From the NCBI GenBank assembly GCA_029204225.1, contig CM055092.1, positions 14,060,059 through 14,124,058 on the forward strand: 64,000 nt of DNA. Direction: 5' to 3'. This DNA comes from Diphasiastrum complanatum. Its lineage: Eukaryota > Streptophyta > Lycopodiopsida > Lycopodiales > Lycopodiaceae. Shown here one piece after another: positions 22,860-35,200 of the stretch. The notes beneath the pieces were generated by a model that saw only the letters and a program-made list of their open reading frames with translations, did no database searches and was not told the DNA's origin. Within the stretch, counting starts at the first letter, position 1. The number at the start of each line of letters is the position of its first letter. The position numbers were made by a program, and so were the translations under genes.

Positions 22860-25800
22860 CTGACAAAACACCACAATGAACAGGGGGTAAGCTCATGCAA
22901 CTGGCTTAGATCTCCTGGGTTAAGCTCATGCAACTGGCTTAGATCTCCTCTGATGAGCATGAACTTCTAGAAAGAAGCATCTAAATCCAAATTTCAAAAG
23001 TTCACACTCTTCTCATGGAATTTAAATCACACCTGAGCCTGGCCATAACTAGTGGGTACAATGTATGTGATTGGGTTTCCCATGAACATAACCTCTTCTA
23101 GTGGTCCAATCATGTTAGATATTGACAATGTTGTGTGTAACACAGACCTGTAAGTCAGGTTGGCCGCAGCCTGAAAAGCGAGACAAACTTATTTTTAGAA
23201 AAATGCAAAGTACCAATCAGATTAACCAGCATATCAATGGGGTTCCTGCCATAAGAGCTTGTTGATTCCATCTTCTTTGTAACAGGACAGCATCAAGATA
23301 CATAGTGGTTAGGATCCAACATTTCTTGCAAAGAACACAATACACATTTCAGGTGCAGCTGGTGCTGTACAATTCAATTTTTTTTTTCAGAATTCCGAAA
23401 TGATGCTGTATCAACTCAACAAAACCTTAGCTAATGCTCAGATTTCTACAGGACAATTAAAAAACATCTTCTAGCCTCATAGCTGTAATTAAGCTAGTAA
23501 AAACCAATAGGCTTCAAAGGTATGAATTTCAGAGACAAATAAACTTTATCTTACATTTGAGTGGCCAAGTCTTTCCTTACTATGATGATTATGGAGAAGC
23601 CACAGTCAGAGAAGTCTTCTTTCCTATTTCATTCATAATGTTCATAAAGGTATTGAAATGCATGGACAGACACCTTAAAACTGAATACTTTCTTGCTCTT
23701 TATTTTAAGATTTCTGAATACTTCATAGCATAATTTGGGTTGTTCTCTTGCTCTCTTGCACTCTTGCTCATGAACACTGAGCAATGGATGAGTGCTTACT
23801 CATGATGAAAAATGTAAATATAATATTAGATCTCACATAAAACCCACAAAACTGTGCAATAATCTGATCTGCCAAGTATCTTGAAAAAAATGCATAAGCA
23901 ACAGACATTGCGATGAAACAACAGACAGAAGTTTTACTAAAGAATACCTATCCGGTCCATGCTAAAGTAACACTACAAAAGATTGTACAAGATTATAGCA
24001 AAAACATGGCTGCAAAGACCGATATTTTAACGTTTCGAGTGGCCACCAATACCAGACAGTTCATGCAGATGAAAAATTTCAAGTAGAGCTTATTCTGTCC
24101 CTATTGAATGATTCAAACAGCAGTGAAGTTAAGAACTGTCCTAAAAGAGGTCAGAGAAAAAGTGGGGGAGACTCGTGCATTCAACGTGACAAGATTTTGT
24201 ATTTTAAGGGGAAGCAGAATTAAAGGGATTCTAAAGAGATTTTTGAGCTGTCTAGGGCAAGTGAGACAGATTGAAGAGGCGATAGTTGAAACTTGATAGT
24301 GTTGAAGCTGAGAAAGAACACTGTCACTAACTTTGCAAGATCTCATAGGAGAAGGAAAAGAATTGCAGCAGCTAGGTGGTTCATTTCATTTTGTCAAATC
24401 AAGTTCTCAAACGACATTCTAATAACCTGTAAAATGAGTTAATCAGTAGGTGCATTGGAAGATTCAGAAACGAGTCAGCCTGGGAGGTTGTCAAAGTGGA
24501 GGGACGTGATTATTTACTTGGATGGAGATGCAAGAAATGCCCTTTGATTATCAAGCTCAGCGTTATCACAACAATTGAAAGCATTAGTTGAAATCAACAG
24601 AAGATGTCAAATTTGACTCTGGCATTTCCTAGAGTTTCAGGCAGGCTTATATGGATAGTAGCTCAGTTCATCATTGACATGTCCCAAGTAATCAAGACTT
24701 TAATTTCCGCTGCCATGGACCCCAAGACTGGAAGAAGAAAATAATTTCAGAGGAGGAGAAAGAATATCAAGAATGTTTGAACTTTCTGTGTGATAACTGT
24801 GTAAACTTGTATTTCACAAGAGAACCTTCCCCTCCCCCCCCCCCCCCCCCCCCCCCCTGCGACAGAGGAAACAAAAATTAGTTCTGTAAAGATCTTTTGC
24901 CACAGTATTGAAGTTTTTCCCTCACAGATAGAAGTGCTTCAAAAAAAGTTCCACTTGGTTGCAAAATGCATTTTTATTGCTTTTTGATGCTAAGAGAATG
25001 TTATTACAAGGTCCAAAAGTATTAAAATGTGATTTTGTTCATGTAATGAATATATACAAAGGGAGTTTTGGTTGACATCATAGAATTAATGAACCGTTAA
25101 CGGTTCAGTACGGTTCTGAGAACCGTACGGTTCTCAGAACTTTTATGCAGGAACCGTGTGAACCGTGAAGGTAATTAATTAATTAATTAATTTTTTTTTT
25201 TCAGTATCTGTGTGGATTAACAGGTCTGTGTGGAATCTGAATTAACAGGTCTGTGTGGATTATCAGGTCTGTGTGGATCAGGTAATCTGTGTCCAAATCA
25301 GGTCCAAATCTGTGTCTGTAATAATTTGGTAGTTAAATAATTAATTAATTGATTAATTACTGGAACCGTAACATGGGTCAATGAACTGTGGTACGGTTCC
25401 TTCCACGGTTCCCAGGACCCACGGTTCTGGGAACCGTGGGTTCTATGGTTGACATTATGGATGATTTTCAGATCTCAATCTCTTTTCCTTGTATATATTG
25501 GACATGAATGAGGATGAGATTTCGACTACTTCGGTGCGAAGTTTATTTGGCGACATGAAGTTCGGACATCAAGTTGCATTTTTCTTTTTCAAGAAGTTAC
25601 TTCATGTTATGTTATGCATTTCCACTTAAGGAGGGTGTTGGAATGTAAATGGAATTGCTTACATTACCATAGGTTACTTTGACCCAAAAGGTCGAGAGTT
25701 GTGTAACCATGGTCATTTATTATATTAGGCCAACTAAACTTAGAGTTAGCCAAGTTAGTATGAAATTAACTTGGTAGGGACTTGTGGGTCCACTAATTGT

Positions 25801-28800
25801 GACATTAAGTATCCCAACTTGACATATTGGAGGTACCTTATAGAAAGTTGGATAGTCAATAGTCAAGTAGTTGGATAGCCAATAGTCAAGTAGTTGGATA
25901 GTCAATAGACATGAAGTTAGATAGTCATCTTGGACTATGTATATGTGTGCATCCCATTTATATGAGAGACTTTTGTAAGCAATACTGACTATTCTCCTTG
26001 GCTGTCCACGAGTTTCTACAAGAGGGTTTCTAGCCATCTCTCTCTTTCTTTTGAGAATGCTTTGTGTGATTGAATAGTTAAGATCCTGGATCCTTAGGCT
26101 TCTATTTCCTACACAACTTAGAGCTTATCTAACAAAAATTGGTGGGAAAATTTGAATAGTAAAATAGAGGTTAGGGGTGGTAGTAGTTTAGGACCTTTAA
26201 ATTAGAAGCCTTTTTTTTGGCGTGATTTGACATAGGGAGGTGTCTTAAGGTATAGAAGAATCCATGAGAGAGAGAGAGAGAGAGAAAGAGAGAAAGAGAG
26301 AGATATTTCGAATCTAGCATAAAACATTGCTTTAGCATATATATCTTGAAATGGACCTACATAAATGCATTGCTCTTGACAAGAGCTTCCACATGATACC
26401 CATATTGCCCACCGAATATAAAAACGATTCTCAAAAACCTAGGTAGAATTGCAAAGTGTGTTTTCAAACTACGATTCGTGGTTCTATACTGCATGATGCA
26501 TCTACGATATGTGTATATATATAGCAGAGTTGCAGCAGATCGCGATCCGCTGCAAAGAACGTTCCGGATTGCCCGATCCGCGACCCGGATCGCGAATTTA
26601 TTTATTTTTACTTTATTTTTTTGTGGAAAAAAGACTAATGGCCAATTTTTTTTTTGATAGTTTAATACTAACTGAACTTCGATGGTGTACATGATGGAAT
26701 GATTACAATCCAAGATTGGAGTTGAAACAACTATAAACTTTGTTACAAATGGCACATGAAAGAAGATTAGAGACTCTCGACACAGAGAACTCACACACAC
26801 ACGACCGTTTGAAGGGATGCTTATGCTTATGCTTTTGAGACGGGTGCTTATGCTTCATAATTGTTGTCGGTTTGCTGCCATTTAATACGGTTCCATGTGA
26901 TTTCATTTCACATAATATGGAAATAGAGATGTTCAATAAAGAATCACTTAATGGCCCAAAATGGGACCGCACTCCTCTTGGAACTCCGAGCTAAGTAGAT
27001 AAGTGAATTGCTCTTGAAAACACCTTTAATCTGATACTCATATTGGCACCAAAAAAACAAAAAAAATTGTGTTATGGGAAACCCTAATTGGATTTTCTAG
27101 ATCACGTTCTGGAACGGAACCTGCAACTTTGATATATAGATATATATAGACATGCGCGTCCACACCCCGGACGTGGCCATTTCGCGTCCACGACCGAACG
27201 TGTCCCAGGACACACGTCCGCGTCCGCGTCCGGGTCCCGCGACCTTTGATATAGATATATATATCATAGTTGCATAGCATTTCCAGAAATGCGTCCAAAA
27301 ACGCGTTTCTGGATCGTGTTTATGATTTCAAGCAACGTTTTTTTTTTTTCCTTTTTTTGTGGGCAATATGTCCCAATAAAAGTAAGTGATCTTGTTCTAC
27401 TATATGATGTGGCTAAAATTGAGCACAATAAATATATATAGGAGTTGGGATCTTCCATGTAAACGACTCATTGGTGGCTGGAAATCATTATTTGGTATGA
27501 CAACTTCATGCAAAGATTTTTGGATATGGCAAAAAAAGAGGTTAATAATTGGTGACATTGGTCCTACTATATATGGTTGTGAGATTGGGGGTGGCAGCAT
27601 ATCATGTGCCAAGTGGATTGAAATTGAGAGGGTGCCAAAACGGTCTCTAACCTCATATTTGGGTATCAGGAAAATCACTTCACATGCTATTTTGTTGGCT
27701 AAATCAAATATACTCTCATTGAAAGTGGTTTCCTTAATTAGAAACATAAAATAATTGGAAAGAGCACACTCGTTGCATGATGATCATCTTTCAAATGTGG
27801 CAATCCAAAGTTGCATGCTTCCCCAAAGATTAAACAATGATTGGTGGTTGGATATTGTTGAGTCACGCGCGGGTTACTTTTTGAAAATTCAGCGCAATGA
27901 ATGGCCCAAGCAAGCTCCTAACTAAAATTCTTTGTGCAAAAGAAGTTCATAGCATGCATGTGAAAAGTGCCTTTGAAGACGAAAATGCAATACTGCAAAG
28001 ATTAGTTCAATCCTAGATTTATTGGATCTACACAAAGAGATATTGAAGAGATTATCTCTATGAAGAAAAAGCAGGTAATCTCAGGACTATGCATGAATTC
28101 ACATAAACTTCAATGGAAATGAGAAGAGCCCAAAGCTTTCTCGGGAGGCATGCATCTGCCTACTTTGCAAAAATGACCAAGTGCAAATAGAGCATCACAA
28201 TATTTTTTATTGTAACTGCCTACAAACACTTCAAGAAGATTTCAAGGGGCTTTTCAACGAGTCCTGACTCCTCAACCACTTAGTAGGCTTGGCAGTGACT
28301 GAAGTTATATCAGTGCATTGTGATACCTCTTCTTCTATATGGATGTGAATGTTGGGGGACCAAAGCTGTTCAAACACACATGAGGAAAACTAGAGCAAGT
28401 ACAAAAACGATATTTACATGAATAATTAGGAGTTGAAAGTCAGCTTTCAATAGTTGTTATGCTCATGGAAACCAAAATGCATCTTGCTAAATGAAAAGCT
28501 CTACCATCCATGTCTCTTATGTTAGAAGGTTGTCAACTTCAGAAGATAAGTTTGCAGGTAAAGCATTACATTGTTCTGAACATAATGGATGGTATTACCA
28601 CATGAAGCAGCACCTAGCAAAATGGGACATGAATGCAGAGTTGATGACACTAGATCCTTATTGATGTAAGGAATACATCAAGAAAAAGTTTCTTGATAAA
28701 TTTCGGTTGAATCCAGCAACTAAAATGATGTTATACAAAGGTAAATCGATTAAATGATTACAAAGCTCAGCTATATTTGAACTCCTCAATCTCATTGCTT

Positions 28801-29173
28801 AAAAGAAAACTCATCAATAGTTTGAGGGTCAGCTCTCACATATTACTAGTCAAACAAGGGAGATGGAGGTACAAAGAGAGGACCCACATTGTCAAGTTTG
28901 TGGTGCTTCTAAAGTGGAAGATGAAGAGGATTCTCTTCTATTAGACCCAACATATGAAAACATTAGAGCTAGAAACATGGGCGATCTCTTTTGACTATTT
29001 TCAATAAATACAAGAAGAATAAATTCTTGTGTTAAAGATGAAATTTGAATATTATAATGTTTTCATAGAGTAGAGTTTGAGTTCAAGATGAATTTATGAG
29101 CATTGATTTGATTGCTATAAGTGCTTATCCAATAGACCATTGGTCTCGAATGGACAATAAAAAAACTCAAATC

Positions 29174-29248
<75 letters not shown>

Positions 29249-32200
29249 GACACACTAATAGATATGCACACGTTTCTCAAAAGGTTTTGAAGTGTATTCA
29301 GATTATTATACCATGATCATTTCAAAATTGAGATCTATGGTGAAATCTTATACTAGAAGCCATTTTTTAGATTAAAGTGAATCTTGTTTCAAATTGTTCC
29401 TTTGAGAAAGGTTTCTAGATACGCATTGAAAGGGTTCCTAGGGAAGACAAGAATCATATAAACGTGTGAGAAGCAAGTGATGGTCATTAGAACAATTTGC
29501 AACATATAGTGCAATCTCTTGGGATGAAATTTACAAGACACATCATAAAGCTCTAGCAGAGAGTACCTTAGCACCAAAAAGCTTCATGACCAATTGTCCA
29601 CTCGCATACGAGAAAGGGGCTTCGAGGGAGTATTTCTTCCGATCACTCACTTCCTTTGCCTTGCGAATGTAGTCAAGGGGGTCATCAAAGTGCTTTACGC
29701 ACATAGGAATAATAACATATCCAACATTATTACCCCATCTTGCTTGTGAGCCTCCCTTCATCATAGATGCTAGTTCCTGGATTCACAAAAATAAAAGTAT
29801 GATTAGCAAATATTTTGGCTTCACGCTTCTACAAATCCTGTGGAATTCACAATTTCTTACAATCCAATCACATAAATGTGCAAGGAGATATGGTATTAAA
29901 AATTGAGAGAATTTATTGTCTTAATTGGAGACCCTCCAATACAAATATGCTTCCAAACATCCATTTCAAAACTAGTTTACACCTAAAACAAAATCCTTTA
30001 GTAGGATGAAGAACCACAAAGGGAAAATATCAGCAAACACATCCTCAATCAAGTCTGATACTAATAGAAAGTCATCGGAAATCCATTTAAATATATAAAG
30101 AGTGACATGAAAGAAGAAATTTATTTGATTTCAGTTCAAAATGCTATACATAGCGAGATTCGAGTTGATTCAAACCATAGATGCACGGCGTTTCTAGAAA
30201 CGCGTTCCTGGTTTAGGAATGCGTCTCTCAGAAACATTTTTTTTTAGATTTTATATTTTTGATTTTTGTGGGCAATATGGGTATCAAATTACAGCTCTAA
30301 TCAAGGGCATTGCATTTATGTAAGTTGCCGAGTGTTTCGGTTACAGTATGGTCCAGTTTAGGTGCAGCAATCCTTGTTGGATTCTGTCAATCCCTATGAA
30401 TTTTTAAAGACCTGTTTCTGATTTTTTTCCAGCGATTCTGGGGATCAGAAACGTGTTTCTAGAAACATTTTTTTTCCAGAAATGCGTTTTTGGGCAAATT
30501 TGAATTTCAAACTTGAAAAAGTGTGAAACTTTTAGCCCTAAAAACTCTTATTCATGTAGGAAACCATTACCTATCATGAAAAACAAGATTTCTATACCAT
30601 TTCTTTAAAAATTGTGATTCAAGACATCTTCGAATCTGATCTAATTAATTATGTAGCAAGTGCTCTCAAAAACTGATTGCAGCCCCATAATTGGTTGCTT
30701 GTAAACAAGAAGAGATAGAAGCACTCCCCATTTGGCTGTGATCACTTGACAAAATGATGAAGTAACATCTGATCATAGACCTAATATCCCATATGCATTT
30801 TGTAATGGATCCCATATCCCAAATGCATTTTAACATTGGCTAGCAAGAAGACATGGGAATGAGTTCTACCGTCCTTTAAGGGTGTACATAGTTTGAACGG
30901 TCTGAATAGTAGTTGTCATGCCAATCTCGAATTTTATTTTATTCAAACCTTTCAAAGAAGCAATAGTTTAGAGCCAACTTGGCTTAAAGCAGGCATAAGA
31001 AAAATCAGTCCAAACTCCAAGCTTTCCATGAACATTACAAAATTTCAGCATGTGAAACCATAGAGTTTATTTTTTGATAGGCTAAGCTCTGTGAGCTTCA
31101 AATATTGGAGTCAAATGTACTCTGGATTTAGCTTATCATAAGTGTATTATGTACTCCTCTCTTAACCATATTCTTCATGATATAAGGCCCGAACATACCA
31201 GCAATAAACTAGTTAGGCATGATAAAATGATCAAGATATTCATAAGTCTAAAGAAAGGTGAAACCAACAAGTTAGGCCTACGCATGGTTCCTTACAACTT
31301 CTGACCATTCTACTAATTGATCATGGACGTCTTCATGGAAAGTGTAAGAATTCATCAACTCAAGGGAGCACAAAAGTGAGATTGAAGAGTCCATAGGATT
31401 GTGAGAAATTTCACTTCAATGTGAACACACAAGTGCATTGGTGAATGAAAGCATCACCCTTATGCTACAAAACGATAAGGTACTTTCTTTTGAAGAGGCT
31501 TAAATGCTATCAATTCATTAAAAGCACTTTGACCATTCATGTTTGCACTATAGTAGGATGCCCTAACTTGAAACTGGATGACAAGGTCCAGTTAGGCTAC
31601 TGAGGTGTCCAGTGAGATGTCACAGTGCACTACTAGTGGTGGATGGGCCTTGGAGGGTATAAGTATACCCATTAGGCTCTCACTAGTGTATGCCTGATTG
31701 TGGCAATGGTATCAGTATGCTGCCGGAGTGACATCTCTCCTATTGAGCATTGATTGGTAGATCCACAGCTTGGGGGCTAGATCCCATCAATCTAGGTTTG
31801 GTTGGATGACTTGCCAGAAGAGAGAAGGATTGTTAGATGCCAGTTGTGCTCTAGCATATTCCCGACACGACCAGTTACTTGGGGTCGAGGGCCATGCCAT
31901 TGGCCAGGGCCAATAACTGGGATGGACACCAAGGGACCCGTTGGGTTCGGTGCATCACTGGCAGTGACCCAATGTGACTACCTGATCGGATGTCAATAGG
32001 CGAAGTTATGAAAGTATGGACCCTAGTCATCAGCAACAGAGATGCCTCTGTTGGACGAGCAGCTAGTTGGCCGTACGCTGGGTGACCGTGTGTGTCACAG
32101 GTCCATGACGAGGCATGGTGGTGCCTCAGAATCATGCACTGATTGTGGGTAGCGGATTTCATGGCCATGGGGAAACCCTAGCATGGTAGCCATGTGTCCC

Positions 32201-35200
32201 TGGCCCATAATAGTAATTAGATAGACTCAAGAGGAGGGCACCTACGGTTGGGTGGATCATTCTACACGCCGGCCATCAGACTTTTTGAGAGCTCTAGGAG
32301 ATTGGAGTGCAACAGATTGACTAAATCCCCCATAATAGTTTTGTAAGTTTAAGAAGCGGTTTATGGAATTTAGCTATGGATCATTCTCAGAAGTGAATCT
32401 ATTTGATCTTCATGGTTATGTGAAACTTTTGGATGACATGTATATGAAATAACCTACCAAGAATATGTTTTTAATCATATAAGTAGGGACTCTGAGTACC
32501 CTTAAATCTAGACTAATAGAGGTTACAAGCATCACACCAATGTACATCTAGACCTAAGTTGCATCAGCATGTTGTTCCAGACCCTCAAAGTTCTAGAATG
32601 CTTGTTTCCAGAACCCTTCTTTTTTGGGGGACAAAAATAAGTTTAATCATGATTTAGTTAGTATGTTATAAGACAATGCTTGTGAATCCAAATCAAATAA
32701 ATGGAAGGAGTACACATCACCATTGCTAGGCACATGAGGTAAAAGAGGCCACTACGAACCTATATTATCTTGATAAAGATAAAATAACCTAGTAGTAGAA
32801 GGTATATATGACATAGTAGTAAATTTGTTTCAAAAGAGGGCCTTATCCCATGATCTTGTTATCTACCTCAAGTGACCAAGTTAGGAAAATAAGTGTATCT
32901 ATGAGCTTGTGCTACTTTGTTGTTTCAAACACGTGTAAAACTCTACTGTAATCTATGCCTTGTGATAGGAGAGATCCTGCCTCAAGAGTTCGTTAAAATG
33001 AACTCAAAGACTTTGTGAGACTTTAGACCATCTTGATGCTTGTGAAGAGATGAAATTTTTTGGTGTGTTTGAAAACTCTTAACTCCATATATCAAGGATG
33101 CAAAAGGGCCTACAGAAAATGGATATACTATACTAAGAGCAATATTTGAGACAACAAAGATACCTAGGGTCATGTATCTATTAGATCAATTACACATTTT
33201 AAAAAAGGATATGAAAGACAACAATAAAATATATGATAGTGGTGAAAGATCTCAAGGATCATTTGGTTGTTATCATAGTGGCACGTGGTACCGCCATTAT
33301 GGTACCGCGGTACCATAATGGTGGTACCGCAGTGTAATAGATCCTAACACCACAGTAGGGCAAACACTAACTGATCCACCCAACCTTGCCTACTCCCTGA
33401 TATAGAGTAAGCCCCTCCTAGCCCAGTGTGAGGACTGGTAGCATGCTACTGCCAAGTGTCGGCCACGTGGCACTGACGTGGCCGACCGCACGTCGGGGCT
33501 GGGGCACACTACTCACACTGTCTTGCCCTGTTGGTCATGTACGCTGGACACGACCCTGACTGTGGTATCTGACCTATCTGTGTTCTCTAGGGTTCGGCAC
33601 TGGTTACGAGCTCGTAACACTCCCTCCCCCTTAAGAACCGTCTTGGTCCTCTAAGACAAAGTCTGGAAAAATCTTGCGAAGGACGCTGCCTCTTTCCCAA
33701 GTGGCATTCTCAACAGGCTGATCATTCCACTTAACCAGATATTCTCGGTATAGAGTATGACGAGTCTGCGTCTCTCTACTATCAAGAATTTCCTCTGGTT
33801 CATGTGGAGGTTGTTGAGGATCCAATGGGAGAACTAGAACACTGTCCCCTACCAGATTATCTGATCTGGTTAAGGCTTTTCGTAACTGACTTACATGAAA
33901 AACTGGAAAAACCTTACTGCTGTGTGGGAGTTCTAGTTCATAGGTGACCTCGCCTAGTCTCCTACTGATGGTAAAGGGACCACAATACCTTGGAGACAAC
34001 TTAGCACACACTCCTGATTTGAGGGTTTTAGAGTCAACTGGGACTCTCAAGTAGACTTTCTCACCAGTGGAGAACTGCACATCCCGTCTGTGTGGATCTG
34101 CATAATGCCTGGCTCGATCCTGGGATTGTCTAATGCTACTCTTAACATGTTCTATCATCTGGTTTAGGTCTTCTAAAAAGTTTCTGGCTGCTTCAACTTT
34201 TTCTTGTTTAAACCCTACAGCTGTGGGTGAGCATGGCTGAAAACCGTACATCAGCATAAATGGGCTGTATCCCGTAGCTGGATGTTTGGTACTGTTGTAA
34301 GCAAACTCTAATATTGAGAGATACTCCTCCCAATTAGTCTGCCTCTTGCTGACGTATGCACGAAGCATATCCTCCAGCACTTGATTTACCCTTTCTGTTT
34401 GACCGTCCGTCTGTGGATGGTCAGTGGTACTCATATTAAGTTTAGTATGGAGATGATGGAATACTGCCTTCCAAAAATTTCCAGTAAACTTACTGTCTCG
34501 GTCGCTGACTATGCCGGAAGGTAGACCGTACAATTTAAATAGCCCGTCTACAAACAACCTCGCTAACTCTGGAGCTCTAACGGTTGTTTTGGTCGGAATA
34601 AAATGAGCCATTTTGGTCAGACGGTCAACTGTGACCCATATAGCGTCATTACCCTTTTGGGTTTTAGGCAGGCCTACTATAAAATCCATGGAGATACTCT
34701 CCCATTTACCAGCTGGTATTTCTAAGGGATGCAACAACCCTCCTGCCTTTAAACGCTCTGCTTTATTTACTTGACATTTCTGGCAACTGGTTACATACTG
34801 GTGGACGTCCTTTTTCATACTGGGCCAGAAAAATTGCCTACGAAGAAGCTCATAGGTCTTCTGTATGCCTGGGTGTCCCGCGCTAGGATTGTCATGACAT
34901 TCATATAGGACCTGCTGCCTATAATCCTCTGAATTGGGGACACATACTCTATCTCTATAGAGCAAGTACTCATCCTGAATGGAATACTGTTTCCATTTGA
35001 ATCCTTGAGTCAACTGACCCTCAACCACTGGGGTTTGCTTGGGTAATACAGGCTCAGAATCCTCAACGTCATCTGACGACGTATACTCGGACTCATCATC
35101 ATCCTCAACGGAAGCTGCCGTATTCTTGGATGAACTGGCACCAGCCCCGGGAACTGGTTCTGGAGTCTGTAACTGTCTGTTCTGGACTGAGTTCCAGATA

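Noticed and set aside
27386-27754. 122-codon plus-strand ORF and its antisense partner
   Set aside because: Both strands are open, there is no domain, and it lies between hAT-like ends. It is not supportable as a gene.
29096-29290. ORF containing a long Ser-Leu run
   Set aside because: It is only the translation of the CT microsatellite.
31802-32168. GC-richer ORFs on both strands
   Set aside because: There is no family resemblance and they overlap on opposite strands. Probably LTR-derived sequence.
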